A stretch of 64,000 nt of DNA from Vibrio sp. CAU 1672 (GCF_029223195.1 NZ_JARHUF010000018.1:1-64000), one strand, 5' to 3'; shown: positions 1 through 11,022, numbered from the stretch's first letter. Made by a program: numbers and translations. The notes: a model not told the origin generated them from the letters alone.

Positions 1-229
1 AATACTGACTTCAAAACTACTAATGTAATTTTAAAGCTATTATCGTTCCAACAGAACGATAATGAATTGACTGTGCCAAGTCCGAAGACTTGATTGGTCA
101 CTCAGTTCATTGAAACCTAATTTACTACCGAAGTAGTTAATTGGATTATCATCAACGAGTGCCCACACAGATTGATAGGTCTATATTGTTAAAGAGCTTT
201 CCATCTGAGCTTCGCTCAAGTGGACGGCC
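1..229 (-). promoter_or_regulatory. rRNA operon leader with boxA antiterminator (16S gene off the left edge)
   Basis: Read on the minus strand, this is the transcribed leader of an rRNA operon. The boxA-type sequence GCTCTTTAACAAT lies at 197-185, followed by ATCTGTGTGGGCACTCG, which is characteristic of enterobacterial and vibrio 16S leaders. Two tandem promoters lie just upstream at 230-257 and 359-386, so this is the 5' leader and not the 16S-23S spacer. The mature 16S start is not reached before the window ends, so no rRNA gene is called. The trkH-hemG-rrs order matches E. coli. Confidence 0.88.
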
Positions 230-257
230 ATTTTAGCGAGTTAAAATTTAGTGTCAA
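230..257 (-). promoter_or_regulatory. rrn P2 promoter
   Basis: On the minus strand a perfect -35 TTGACA (257-252) and a -10 TAAAAT (235-230) are separated by 16 bp, and GGCC follows. The 16-bp spacer and GC-rich discriminator are typical of stringently controlled rRNA promoters. Position relative to boxA suggests the inner promoter of a tandem pair. Confidence 0.8.
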
Positions 258-358
258 TCACTTTTTTCAAACTTTCTTTCAAGCGTTTCCGCTGGGCTAA
301 ACTGACTTGCTAACCCAACCGCGTTTCTTTCGAAGCGTTGCCGTGTCAGCGAGGTGGC

Positions 359-430
359 ATTATAGAGATTGCGATCACATTGGCAAGCCCTTTTTCGTGT
401 TTTTTTTGCTTTTTTTATTGTTCGGATAAA
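359..430 (-). promoter_or_regulatory. rrn P1 promoter with AT-rich UP-like element
   Basis: On the minus strand -35 TTGCCA (386-381), a 16-bp spacer and a perfect -10 TATAAT (364-359) are followed by the discriminator GCCACCTC. Immediately upstream (387-430) the strand is almost pure A/T runs, as expected for an UP element contacting the RNA polymerase alpha subunit. Fis sites upstream would fall in the hemG 3' region and were not resolved. Confidence 0.8.
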
Positions 431-465
431 TTTGCAGCAAAAACCGCTAAAAAAGCATGTTATTT

Positions 466-993
466 CTACAGTTCTTTGAATTTATCCGCGAAAAGTGCCA
501 CTTTTTCCCAGTTGGTGTATTCCACTTCTTTACTTGTATCCGTTTCTCCCCCCGTCATTGACATGATGAACTTAATCATCACTTTGTCGAACCAACTATA
601 GCGGGGGTAATACAACGCACCCGCAAAAACACCAATTAATGCCGGCTTCCAGGGTGACTTCTTCAAGAACTTACGAACATAGATACTACCTTCCGGGGTA
701 TCTTTACCCTGCTCCTCTTTACGAGCCGTTAGGTTGACACAGAAAAACGCCACTTTACCCTGCTCTAACTGAGTCAGGTGGCGCTCAATAAATTGGTAGA
801 GCTTTTTATTAAGATGACCATAACGAATCGATGCACCAATCATTACTTTGTCATACTGGCTGAAATCCAGCATATCGGCCTGATGGAGATCCACCAGTTC
901 ACAATCAAAATCCACCAATTGTTTATCTATATAACGGAAGATTTTTTTCGTTTGCCCTTCACGTGAAGAATACAGAAATAGTGCTTTTGCCAC
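466..993 (-). CDS. hemG: menaquinone-dependent protoporphyrinogen IX dehydrogenase HemG
   Basis: Oxidises protoporphyrinogen IX to protoporphyrin IX, the penultimate step of heme synthesis, passing electrons to the quinone pool. The 175-residue product has a flavodoxin fold: the FMN phosphate-binding loop is near residues 7-15 (LYSSREGQT). A longer segment at about residues 100-150 (PEGSIYVRKF... YYPRYSWFDK) is the insertion typical of HemG compared with ordinary flavodoxins. It starts 9 bp after the trkH stop, so the two are probably cotranscribed. The trkH-hemG-rrn order is conserved with E. coli, which supports the symbol. Confidence 0.95.
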   Translation of the reverse strand: MAKALFLYSSREGQTKKIFRYIDKQLVDFDCELVDLHQADMLDFSQYDKVMIGASIRYGHLNKKLYQFIERHLTQLEQGKVAFFCVNLTARKEEQGKDTPEGSIYVRKFLKKSPWKPALIGVFAGALYYPRYSWFDKVMIKFIMSMTGGETDTSKEVEYTNWEKVALFADKFKEL

Positions 994-1002
994 GATATCC
1001 CC

Positions 1003-2460
1003 TTAACTACGCCAAAATGTCGGCGTTAGTAAAATCAATAAAGTAAAGATTTCTAATCGACCAAACAGCATCGACACCACCAGCACCCACTTTGCTTTGT
1101 CATTGATATCTCCAAAATGCAGCGCCACCTCACCAAGACCCGGGCCAAGGTTATTCAGTGTTGCCGCAACGGCTGAAAATGCACTCAGTTCATCCATCCC
1201 AGTTGCAATAAGCGCCAACATACAAGCTACGAAGACCAATGTATAAGCGGAAAAGAACCCCCATACCGCATCCACGACCCGTTGTGGCAGCGCACTTCCT
1301 CCCACTTTAATGGTATATACCGCACGAGGGTGTACCAGACGCTTCAGTTCACGAGCACCTTGTAAGGTCAGCAACAAAATACGGATGACTTTCATACCAC
1401 CACCCGTCGAACCCGCACACCCTCCTATAAAAGAAGAGAACAGGAGTAATACCGGTAAGAACAGTGGCCAATCAGCAAATCCTGTGGTGGTAAATCCGGC
1501 GGTCGTCGAGATTGACACGGTCTGAAACAGAGCCTGATCAAAGGCATCATAGGCAGAATCGTAGGAATGGTGGTTCAGCAACAGTAAAAAACAGATGATA
1601 AACAACAGCAACTGAATAAGTAAGAAGGCACGAAACTCAGGGTCTTTCCAGTAATACTTCGGGTGTACGCCTCCTGAAGCAAACGCCGCAAAGTGCAAAG
1701 AATAATTACAAGCGGAGATGAGCAGAAAGACCACCGTGATCATGTTAATGGCATAGCTGTTGAAGTAGCCCATACTGGCATCATGGGTAGAGAACCCACC
1801 GATAGCGATGGTCGAAAAGCTGTGACTGATGGCATCAAATGGTGTCATACCGGCAAACCAAAATGCAGTCGCACAGGCAATGGTTAAGCTCAGATAGATG
1901 TACCACAGTGCTTTGGCCGTCTCTGCGATGCGTGGCGTCATTTTGGTGTCTTTGACCGGCCCCGGGATTTCCGCGCGATAAAGCTGCATACCACCGATGC
2001 CTAATACCGGAAGTATTGCTACTGCTAGTACGATAATCCCCATGCCACCAAACCACTGTAAGAACTGGCGGTAGAACAGAATCGCTTTCGGCAGTTCATC
2101 CAGCCCGACGATCACAGTCGCACCAGTGGTGGTTAACGCTGAAAATGACTCAAAAAAGGCATCCGTCACGGAGATGTTGGGGTGATCAGACAGTAAGAAA
2201 GGCAGTGAGCCAGCACTGCCGATTACCGTCCAGAACAGCACCACGATAAGAAAGCCATCACGGGCTTTAAGTTCATGCTTATGATGCCGATTAGGAAACC
2301 AACACAGTCCGCCACAAAACAGAAGCACAAAAAAGGTGGTCACAAACGGCACACCAGCACCGTCTCTGAAGATCAGTGCTATCAGTGCAGGGGCAAGCAT
2401 GGTGACACTAAACAGCGCCAGCAAAAGCCCGACGATTCGAATGATTGAACGAAATTGCAT
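1003..2460 (-). CDS. trkH: Trk potassium uptake system membrane subunit TrkH
   Basis: Inner-membrane K+ translocating subunit that works with the peripheral NAD-binding protein TrkA (not in this window). At 485 residues it matches the family length. The four pore-loop regions are visible: TTTGATV at residues 110-116 (filter Gly113), then AIGGFSTHD, TTAGFTTTGF and NNLGPGLG further on, each with the filter glycine, flanked by about ten hydrophobic segments. It is followed by hemG and preceded on the same strand by yigZ, the E. coli order. Confidence 0.97.
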   Translation of the reverse strand: MQFRSIIRIVGLLLALFSVTMLAPALIALIFRDGAGVPFVTTFFVLLFCGGLCWFPNRHHKHELKARDGFLIVVLFWTVIGSAGSLPFLLSDHPNISVTDAFFESFSALTTTGATVIVGLDELPKAILFYRQFLQWFGGMGIIVLAVAILPVLGIGGMQLYRAEIPGPVKDTKMTPRIAETAKALWYIYLSLTIACATAFWFAGMTPFDAISHSFSTIAIGGFSTHDASMGYFNSYAINMITVVFLLISACNYSLHFAAFASGGVHPKYYWKDPEFRAFLLIQLLLFIICFLLLLNHHSYDSAYDAFDQALFQTVSISTTAGFTTTGFADWPLFLPVLLLFSSFIGGCAGSTGGGMKVIRILLLTLQGARELKRLVHPRAVYTIKVGGSALPQRVVDAVWGFFSAYTLVFVACMLALIATGMDELSAFSAVAATLNNLGPGLGEVALHFGDINDKAKWVLVVSMLFGRLEIFTLLILLTPTFWRS

Positions 2461-2506
2461 GGATTGATTGACTAGCGAAGCTGTCCCTGTTGCTTCTTAT
2501 TTTTCA

Positions 2507-3133
2507 TTATTGTCCATCCAGTGGAGTAACTATTGCCTTTGCCCCACTTTTATTGATGATCGTTTGGGTAAACGCGCTGACTTGACGAAGTTCAATCTCC
2601 ACCACCAACACTACCTGGTCGCTGTACTCAGCATCGACTTCTACCGCACCAAACTGAGGCATAATCGACTGTACAATAGGCATAAAGCCATAGTCTAACG
2701 TTAGTCTGAGCTTTGTGGTTATTTTTTTCTCAATTGTTTGAAGCAGCTTGAGTGCTTGTTGTACGCCACCACCGTAGGCTTTGACCAAACCACCGGTACC
2801 TAACTTGATCCCACCAGAGTAGCGCGTCACGACGGCGGTGATCTCCCCCACACCCGAACCAGATAGCTGTGCCAATATTGGTTTGCCTGCTGTACCTGAG
2901 GGTTCGCCATCATCGCTGAATCCCCACTTCATGGAATCTTCAGGCCTGCCTGCAACAAAGCCCCAGCAGTTGTGTCTCGCATCAGCATGTTCAGCTTTGA
3001 TCTGCTCAACAAATGCTTTCGCGGCTTCAACTCCGGGCGTATGAGCAAGATGGGTAATAAAGACACTCTTTTTTATTTCTTCTTCAAACCGGGCTGCAGC
3101 GGCAGGTATCAAATATGGCTGGTCATTCATCAT
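2507..3133 (-). CDS. yigZ: IMPACT (YigZ/UPF0029) family protein
   Basis: A 208-residue member of the YigZ/IMPACT family. The N-terminal domain carries the family signature (RHNCWGFVAG, then SDDGEPSGTAGKPIL at about residues 73-87 and VVTRYSGGIKLGTGGL), followed by the C-terminal DUF1949-type ferredoxin-like domain. The molecular role in bacteria is not settled; eukaryotic IMPACT regulates Gcn2. Two consecutive ATGs are possible starts. The next gene on this strand is trkH, 46 bp away, as in E. coli. Confidence 0.93.
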   Translation of the reverse strand: MMNDQPYLIPAAAARFEEEIKKSVFITHLAHTPGVEAAKAFVEQIKAEHADARHNCWGFVAGRPEDSMKWGFSDDGEPSGTAGKPILAQLSGSGVGEITAVVTRYSGGIKLGTGGLVKAYGGGVQQALKLLQTIEKKITTKLRLTLDYGFMPIVQSIMPQFGAVEVDAEYSDQVVLVVEIELRQVSAFTQTIINKSGAKAIVTPLDGQ

Positions 3134-3273
3134 GTTAGCTTACTTATCGCTTTGCTAAAAAGTGTACCACGAGAGCCATAGTCACGTCGCTGAAGATCTG
3201 CGCAAGTGCACAATGTTAAACAGTTGTTTAAAATATGTATTGAAATTAACCAGCCTGAGGTCCACACTAAGCC

Positions 3274-3290
3274 AACTGGTCAAACCAGAA
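3274..3290 (+). promoter_or_regulatory. FadR-like operator upstream of fadBA
   Basis: The sequence AACTGGTCAAACCAGAA is an imperfect palindrome (CTGGTC/AACCAG) close to the gammaproteobacterial FadR operator consensus (CTGGTCnGACCAG type). It lies 110 bp upstream of the fadB start, where FadR represses beta-oxidation genes until long-chain acyl-CoA releases it. The assignment rests on motif similarity plus position; the promoter hexamers were not confidently placed. Confidence 0.6.
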
Positions 3291-3312
3291 CAATAATAAT
3301 ACGACTTTCCTC

Positions 3313-3364
3313 TATATCTGTTGGCTGCGGAATACAACGCTCGACTCTTCGCCCAACAGATATA
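3313..3364 (+). repeat. 12-bp perfect inverted repeat in the fadB leader
   Basis: TATATCTGTTGG at 3313-3324 is exactly repeated in inverted orientation at 3353-3364 (CCAACAGATATA), separated by 28 bp. The right arm ends 36 bp before the fadB ATG. As RNA it would form a 12-bp stem-loop just upstream of the ribosome-binding site; as DNA it could be a pair of operator half-sites. Nothing further identifies it. Confidence 0.75.
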
Positions 3365-3400
3365 CAGACAATCCAAGATTGTATGTCATGGAGATAGACA

Positions 3401-6792
<3,392 letters not shown>

Positions 6793-6838
6793 TCGTAGAT
6801 CATCCCGCCAGTTATTATCGTAATCTGGAATTAGACTT

Positions 6839-6866
6839 AAGGGCGACATCCTGTGTCGCCCTTTGC
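6839..6866 (+). terminator. Rho-independent terminator after fadBA
   Basis: AAGGGCGACA / TGTCGCCCTT forms a perfect 10-bp stem around a short loop and runs into TTTGCTT. It lies 47 bp after the fadA stop. Confidence 0.7.
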
Positions 6867-7014
6867 TTATCATTCGCAGCACTATGCACAACAAGCATAA
6901 ATAAAATGATAATCTTTCATTTTATTCATAAATCTAGAAGGCATACACTGAAAGCCAGTTGATATCTTGCTGCATGTGGCACCACCGTCACGCTACGCAC
7001 ATTCGGAGAACCTT

Positions 7015-7995
7015 ATGTTTAATGCTCTAGTTCTAAATCAAGAAGACAAACGTACTACCGCCACCATCGAACAACTTGATGAAGCCCAACTGCCAGACGG
7101 TGACGTTCTGATTGACGTTGACTACTCATCGCTCAATTACAAAGATGGTCTGGCGATCACCGGCAAAGGGAAAATCATCCGCAACTTCCCGATGGTACCG
7201 GGCATTGATTTAGCAGGTACGGTAGTCAGCTCTGAAGATGCACGTTACCAGGCAGGCGACAAAGTGGTACTCACAGGCTGGGGAGTGGGAGAAAACCACT
7301 GGGGCGGTATGGCGCAACGTGCCCGGCTGAAAGCCGACTGGTTGGTTCCGCTGCCACAAGGTCTAGACAGCAAGAAAGCCATGATGGTCGGTACGGCTGG
7401 CTTCACCGCGATGCTGTGTGTTCAGGCACTGCTTGATGCCGATATTAAACCGGAAGATGGTGAAATCCTCGTGACGGGTGCCAGTGGTGGCGTCGGTTCT
7501 GTCGCGGTAACGCTGCTGGCTCAACTGGGCTACCAAGTCGCAGCGGTAACAGGCCGTGCAGAACAAAACGGTCCACTGCTAGAAAAACTCGGCGCAAGCC
7601 GGATCATCGACCGCGCAGAGTTTGAACAGCCAGCGCGTCCTCTGGAGAAACAGGTATGGGCAGGTGCAGTGGATACCGTGGGTAGCAAAGTTCTGGCCAA
7701 AGTACTGGCTCAGATGGATTACAACAGTGCCGTTGCGGCTTGTGGTCTCGCGGGTGGCTTCGACCTGCCAACCACGGTCATGCCTTTCATCCTGCGTAAC
7801 GTGCGCCTGCAGGGTGTTGATTCCGTGATGTGCCCAACGGAAAAACGTATCGCGGCATGGGAAAAACTGGTTGAACTGCTTCCAGACAGCTACTTCGAGC
7901 AGGCTTGTACTGAAGTTGGGTTAGCAGAAGCACTCAAATACGCCGAAGACATCACCAACGGCCAGGTTACCGGGCGCGTGGTCATCAAGCTGTAA
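7015..7995 (+). CDS. acuI: YhdH/AcuI-type NADPH-dependent quinone/acrylyl-CoA reductase
   Basis: Zinc-independent medium-chain dehydrogenase/reductase of the YhdH/AcuI family. Characterised members reduce acryloyl-CoA to propanoyl-CoA with NADPH, removing a toxic intermediate; the substrate here is inferred. Family signatures are SSLNYKDGLAITG near residue 40 and the Rossmann NADPH loop VTGASGGVGSVAV near 150; the zinc ligands of alcohol dehydrogenases are absent. I start at 7015 (326 residues, MFNALVLNQ) because GGAGAA precedes it; a longer reading from 6967 adds a non-conserved extension. Confidence 0.85.
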   Translation: MFNALVLNQEDKRTTATIEQLDEAQLPDGDVLIDVDYSSLNYKDGLAITGKGKIIRNFPMVPGIDLAGTVVSSEDARYQAGDKVVLTGWGVGENHWGGMAQRARLKADWLVPLPQGLDSKKAMMVGTAGFTAMLCVQALLDADIKPEDGEILVTGASGGVGSVAVTLLAQLGYQVAAVTGRAEQNGPLLEKLGASRIIDRAEFEQPARPLEKQVWAGAVDTVGSKVLAKVLAQMDYNSAVAACGLAGGFDLPTTVMPFILRNVRLQGVDSVMCPTEKRIAAWEKLVELLPDSYFEQACTEVGLAEALKYAEDITNGQVTGRVVIKL

Positions 7996-8023
7996 GCTTC
8001 TAGTGCAACAAACACTGAATAAA

Positions 8024-8050
8024 GCAAGCCGGGACATTGCCCGGCTTTTT
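8024..8050 (+). terminator. terminator after acuI
   Basis: AAGCCGGG ACATTG CCCGGCTT is an 8-bp stem followed by TTTT, placed 30 bp after the acuI stop and before the convergent LysR gene. Confidence 0.75.
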
Positions 8051-8073
8051 AACTTCTATGCTCGAAAATCGCT

Positions 8074-9015
8074 TCAGTCCAAACCCATATCTTCAATGCG
8101 CTTGGCGATCAGGCGGCTACACTCCTCACGCACCACACTGCGCAGCCACTCCTGTGCAGGAGAGTGCTCACAGCGCGCATGCCAGATCATCGAGTAATCA
8201 AACGGGGTAAACTGAAACGGCAACGGCTTGACCACCAAGTCATACCGCTCGGCGACTAAATAAGCCAGATCTGCCGGAACCGTAATGATGATCGGTAGAG
8301 TGTCGATCAGCGCTAACGCCGCTTCCAGGTGGTAAGCCCGCAGGACCATTCTGCGTTCAGGCTGATCAACCAGAGCCTGCTCAATCAGTGCTTTCACGCC
8401 ATCACTGATCGCAATCATCGCATGCGGGAACACCAGGTAATCTTCCAGACTCATCTCCTTGTCAGCCAGCGGATGCTGTCTGGACAACATACACAACACC
8501 CCAACCCGACCAAGAATTTCACTGCGCAGCGGCTCTACCGGACCAGTCGGGCGACAAATTGCCAGATCGGCCCCCTCATAAGTTAGCTGATCTGACAGTC
8601 GATCATGCTGCAGCGGCAAGAAATTAAACGACACATTGGGGGCTTCCTGATAAATACGTGGCAACGCAAACGGCAAAATGGTCTGCATGGCGTAATCCGT
8701 GGTGGCAATATTGAAGGTCTGATTGCAGCACAGCGGATCAAACTCAACCGGCGATAATAACTGACGCAGCGACTCCAGCGGCTCTCCCAGTGCCCGGTCG
8801 ATCTCGATGGCCTTTTGGGTCGGCAGCAAATGCTGTCCCTGGCGGGTAAACAGCGGATCACCTAACAAATCACGCAGACGGCCTAACACCCGGCTCATGG
8901 CCGACTGGCTCAGGTTTAACCGCGTGGCGGCTTTGCTCACGCTGCTTTCCTCAATCAACACACGTAACGCAACCAACAAACTCAGATCACGACGATAAAT
9001 ATCTTCCAGCTCCAC
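8074..9015 (-). CDS. LysR-family transcriptional regulator (function unknown)
   Basis: Has a typical LysR helix-turn-helix (SVSKAATRLNLSQSAMSRVLGRLRD split over about residues 25-50) and an effector-binding domain resembling the LeuO/NodD-like branch (GDPLFTRQGQHLLPT). I place the start at a GTG at 9015 (313 residues, VELEDIYRRDLSLL), because the ATG at 9099 adds a stretch that overlaps a terminator and does not look like a LysR N terminus; the SD is weak. No divergently transcribed target gene is adjacent: acuI is convergent and a small membrane-protein gene lies upstream on the same strand. The inducer is unknown. Confidence 0.85.
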   Translation of the reverse strand: MELEDIYRRDLSLLVALRVLIEESSVSKAATRLNLSQSAMSRVLGRLRDLLGDPLFTRQGQHLLPTQKAIEIDRALGEPLESLRQLLSPVEFDPLCCNQTFNIATTDYAMQTILPFALPRIYQEAPNVSFNFLPLQHDRLSDQLTYEGADLAICRPTGPVEPLRSEILGRVGVLCMLSRQHPLADKEMSLEDYLVFPHAMIAISDGVKALIEQALVDQPERRMVLRAYHLEAALALIDTLPIIITVPADLAYLVAERYDLVVKPLPFQFTPFDYSMIWHARCEHSPAQEWLRSVVREECSRLIAKRIEDMGLD

Positions 9016-9061
9016 GGCTTGCCACTTATAAACTAGGGGATATAACCAAATTGTACTCTGA

Positions 9062-9092
9062 AGAAAAAAAAAATCCCGCCTTTCAGCGGGGA
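9062..9092 (-). terminator. terminator downstream of the small ORF 9181-9363
   Basis: On the minus strand CCCGC TGAAAG GCGGG is followed by A and a run of ten T residues. It separates the small membrane-protein gene from the LysR gene downstream, so the regulator needs its own promoter, or read-through. Confidence 0.8.
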
Positions 9093-9180
9093 AGCCCAAG
9101 AAAAATGGGGATAGTGTCGGAATGAAGTATCGTTAAAACGGTGAGCATGTTTATCTGTCCGGATTGAGCGCAGCGGCGGA

Positions 9181-9363
9181 TCAATGTTCCTGCTCCGATA
9201 CACCTGACCAGCGGCGCATCTCAATCCAAATCCCAATAATGGTGGCACTGATACCGACAAGAGGCAGCAGTGAGGTTTCAGCTGGCGTTCTCAGCACTAA
9301 TGCGCAGAACGAGATAAAGCACAATACTGAATAAATCGTCAGCCTGTCTATGCTAGTTAACAT
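9181..9363 (-). CDS. small two-helix membrane protein, hypothetical
   Basis: I do not recognise this gene. The 60-residue product has two hydrophobic stretches (LTIYSVLCFISFCALVL and LLPLVGISATIIGIW) followed by a charged tail (EMRRWSGVSEQEH), suggesting two membrane spans. There are two consecutive ATGs at 9366 and 9363; the second lies 5 nt after a strong AAGGAG and is preferred. A clear terminator follows at 9062-9092. SD plus terminator support a real transcription unit, divergent from tusA. Confidence 0.65.
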   Translation of the reverse strand: MLTSIDRLTIYSVLCFISFCALVLRTPAETSLLPLVGISATIIGIWIEMRRWSGVSEQEH

Positions 9364-9495
9364 CATCTCTCCTTACCAGTTGTTACCACTTTGTTAAATT
9401 AAGTTAAAACAAAATAGTTAGTTTGCCAAGTGGTTATTGAATATTTTTTCAACGAAAGTAGAATTCACCGCAGAGTTAGTTAAGAGAATCACACT

Positions 9496-9744
9496 ATGAG
9501 TTTTAATCCTGCACTGGCAACACAAACACTTGAAGCACAGGGATTACGCTGTCCGGAGCCAGTGATGATGGTCAGGAAGACAATTCGTAACATGCAAGAC
9601 GGTGAAGTTTTGCTGGTCAACGCTGACGATCCATCCACAACACGTGACATCCCAAGCTTTTGTCGCTTCATGGATCATCAGTTAATTGCTGCGCAAACGG
9701 AATCAATCCCGTACCAATACTTAATCAAGAAAGGCCTGGCATGA
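9496..9744 (+). CDS. tusA: sulfur carrier protein TusA
   Basis: Accepts persulfide sulfur from IscS and relays it to the TusBCD/TusE chain for 2-thiouridine formation at U34 of tRNAs. The 82-residue protein has the SirA/TusA signature [19 protein letters not shown] with the persulfide-carrying Cys19. It is a single-gene unit with a bidirectional terminator downstream. Confidence 0.95.
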   Translation: MSFNPALATQTLEAQGLRCPEPVMMVRKTIRNMQDGEVLLVNADDPSTTRDIPSFCRFMDHQLIAAQTESIPYQYLIKKGLA

Positions 9745-9777
9745 CACCGCCGCGCAGAACATCGCTAGCAAAAAGAT

Positions 9778-9811
9778 AGAAAAACGGCAGCCAATAGGCT
9801 GCCGTTTGCTT
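9778..9811. terminator. bidirectional terminator between tusA and the convergent small gene
   Basis: AAAACGGCAGCC AATA GGCTGCCGTTT is a perfect long stem with A-runs on one side and T residues on the other, serving both convergent genes. Confidence 0.8.
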
Positions 9812-10070
9812 ATTCATCAAATTCTAAAGTGCGCATTTCCGATTGTAGCTTGTTAAGCTGCTTCTTCATCGCACGCATTTCTTCATGCATCGGTATAATA
9901 TGCGCCACCCGGATCCAGGCTTCAACCGTTAACCCGGTTAGGATGAAAGCACCTGCCACAATCGGCAGCCACATATCAGTCAGAACCATGGCCAGCAGAC
10001 ACAGCGCCAACCCAAAGGTGAATAAATAACTCTGATTTTTCGGGGACATCCCCATATAACGTGTCAGCAT
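9810..10070 (-). CDS. small membrane protein with coiled C-terminal tail, hypothetical
   Basis: Not recognised. The product has two hydrophobic segments (YLFTFGLALCLLAMVLTDMW and PIVAGAFILTGLTVEAWI), then an amphipathic, charged C-terminal helix (MHEEMRAMKKQLNKLQSEMR). I choose the ATG at 10070 (86 residues) because GAGAGGG lies 8 nt upstream; a GTG at 10097 would add nine residues. Located between tusA and mneA, in the mneA direction. Confidence 0.7.
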   Translation of the reverse strand: MLTRYMGMSPKNQSYLFTFGLALCLLAMVLTDMWLPIVAGAFILTGLTVEAWIRVAHIIPMHEEMRAMKKQLNKLQSEMRTLEFDE

Positions 10071-10231
10071 AAACGTTGCCCTCTCGCTATCATTCACATG
10101 GTTAAAGTATCATGACAAGTATGGCACTAATATGGCGTCCGTCACGCTCCGAGCCGATTATGCGCCGGAGTTTTGATCCAGCGCAGATCCTCGATAATTT
10201 ATTGATTGCTCAGTGCATATCAGCGTATCAA

Positions 10232-10786
10232 TCAGAAGATCGCCGCTCCGACGGCCAACGCCACAAACAGTAAAGCCGTCACTTTGCGGATCAGATCGAG
10301 CGGCATTTTATCTGCCGACAACTTGCCAATCAGTACCACTGGTACATTAGCCAGCAACATCCCTATCGTGGTGCCAAGCACCACCCAGCTCAATGCATCC
10401 GAATACTGCGCACCTAAGATAGAGGTGGCGATTTGAGTTTTGTCCCCCACTTCCGCGATAAAAAACGCAACGAAACTGGCGATGAACGGACCTCGGTTAG
10501 AGATTGTTTCATCATCATCGAGTTTATCCGGGATCAGCACCCAGGCCGCCATGGCCACAAAACTGACCACCAGCACCCACTTTAACACCTCAGGAGAGAG
10601 GTAATCCGCCACCACCACGCCAAGCCATGCCGCCAAAGCGTGGTTGGCAATCGTGGCCAAAAAGATCGCGGTAATAATAGGGATTGGTTTACGGTAACGA
10701 CTGGCAAGTAAAAGAGATAGCAATTGGGTCTTATCGCCAATTTCTGCTAACGCGACGGTAGTAATTGAAATAGCTAAAACGCTCAC
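10232..10786 (-). CDS. mneA: Mn2+ exporter of the GDT1/TMEM165 (UPF0016) family, MneA
   Basis: Inner-membrane manganese exporter. The 184-residue protein consists of two homologous three-helix halves, each with the family motif E-x-G-D-K-T-Q: EIGDKTQ from Glu15 and EVGDKTQ from Glu112, whose acidic residues form the ion site. The start is a GTG (SVLAISIT) without an obvious SD, and a short upstream ORF overlaps it. The leader contains a yybP-ykoY manganese riboswitch, which fits a Mn efflux role and predicts induction by excess Mn. Next to glyQS, as in V. cholerae. Confidence 0.92.
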   Translation of the reverse strand: MSVLAISITTVALAEIGDKTQLLSLLLASRYRKPIPIITAIFLATIANHALAAWLGVVVADYLSPEVLKWVLVVSFVAMAAWVLIPDKLDDDETISNRGPFIASFVAFFIAEVGDKTQIATSILGAQYSDALSWVVLGTTIGMLLANVPVVLIGKLSADKMPLDLIRKVTALLFVALAVGAAIF

Positions 10787-10798
10787 GACATGCTCATT

Positions 10799-10841
10799 GG
10801 GGCGGGATAATTATTTTAACCATAGACAAACCTCACGCCCC
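10799..10841 (-). promoter_or_regulatory. candidate expression-platform hairpin of the mneA riboswitch
   Basis: On the minus strand GGGGCG (10841-10836) can pair with CGCCCC (10804-10799), ending 12 nt before the mneA GTG. A stem here would occlude the ribosome-binding region, consistent with translational control by the upstream aptamer. The pairing is seen in the sequence; the switching mechanism is inference. Confidence 0.45.
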
Positions 10842-10860
10842 ACCCCGGTTCGTGATGATT

Positions 10861-10987
10861 TGTCTAAGGTCTTGCTAAACTCGAAAGGCCTCGAGTCTCG
10901 AACGCCATGGTGATTTTGCACCAATTATGTTGACGAACGAACCGGATGAAGCAGAAACTTCATCGGGTAAGCTACTCCCCAAAGACA
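10861..10987 (-). ncRNA. yybP-ykoY manganese riboswitch in the mneA leader
   Basis: The conserved blocks of this aptamer class occur in order on the minus strand: GGGGAGTAGC (10980-10971), GTCAACATA (10934-10926) and GCAAGACC (10875-10868). They are enclosed by a P1 stem TGTCT (10987-10983) / AGACA (10865-10861). The intervening arms GATGAAG..CTTCATC and CTCGAGGCC form the expected hairpins. The class senses Mn2+ and activates exporter genes, in agreement with mneA downstream. Confidence 0.93.
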
Positions 10988-10993
10988 GGCGCA

Positions 10994-11022
10994 ATTCTAG
11001 CCATGTTTGTTCATCACCTCAA
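10994..11022 (-). promoter_or_regulatory. putative mneA promoter
   Basis: On the minus strand -35 TTGAGG (11022-11017), a 17-bp spacer and -10 TAGAAT (10999-10994). Initiation about 7 nt downstream would place the RNA 5' end at the P1 stem of the Mn riboswitch. The remaining interval up to glyQ (11023-11267) presumably carries the glyQ promoter, which I could not place with confidence. Confidence 0.6.

Noticed and set aside
1..200. a partial 16S rRNA gene
   Set aside because: Only leader sequence is present; the 16S 5' signature (GAGTTTGATC) is not reached inside the window.
957..968. CTTCACGTGAAG palindrome in hemG as a parS site
   Set aside because: Only the central TTCACGTGAA fits; the outer bases needed by ParB (TG..CA) are wrong.
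3182..3376. ORFs in the yigZ-fadB gap
   Set aside because: They span the FadR site and inverted repeat, lack SDs and resemble nothing known; a regulatory region is the better explanation.
6967..7014. longer N terminus for the acuI reductase
   Set aside because: No SD for the upstream ATG and the extension is not typical of the YhdH family.
9033..9260. 75-codon minus-strand ORF
   Set aside because: Overlaps the terminator at 9062-9092 and the small membrane-protein gene in another frame.
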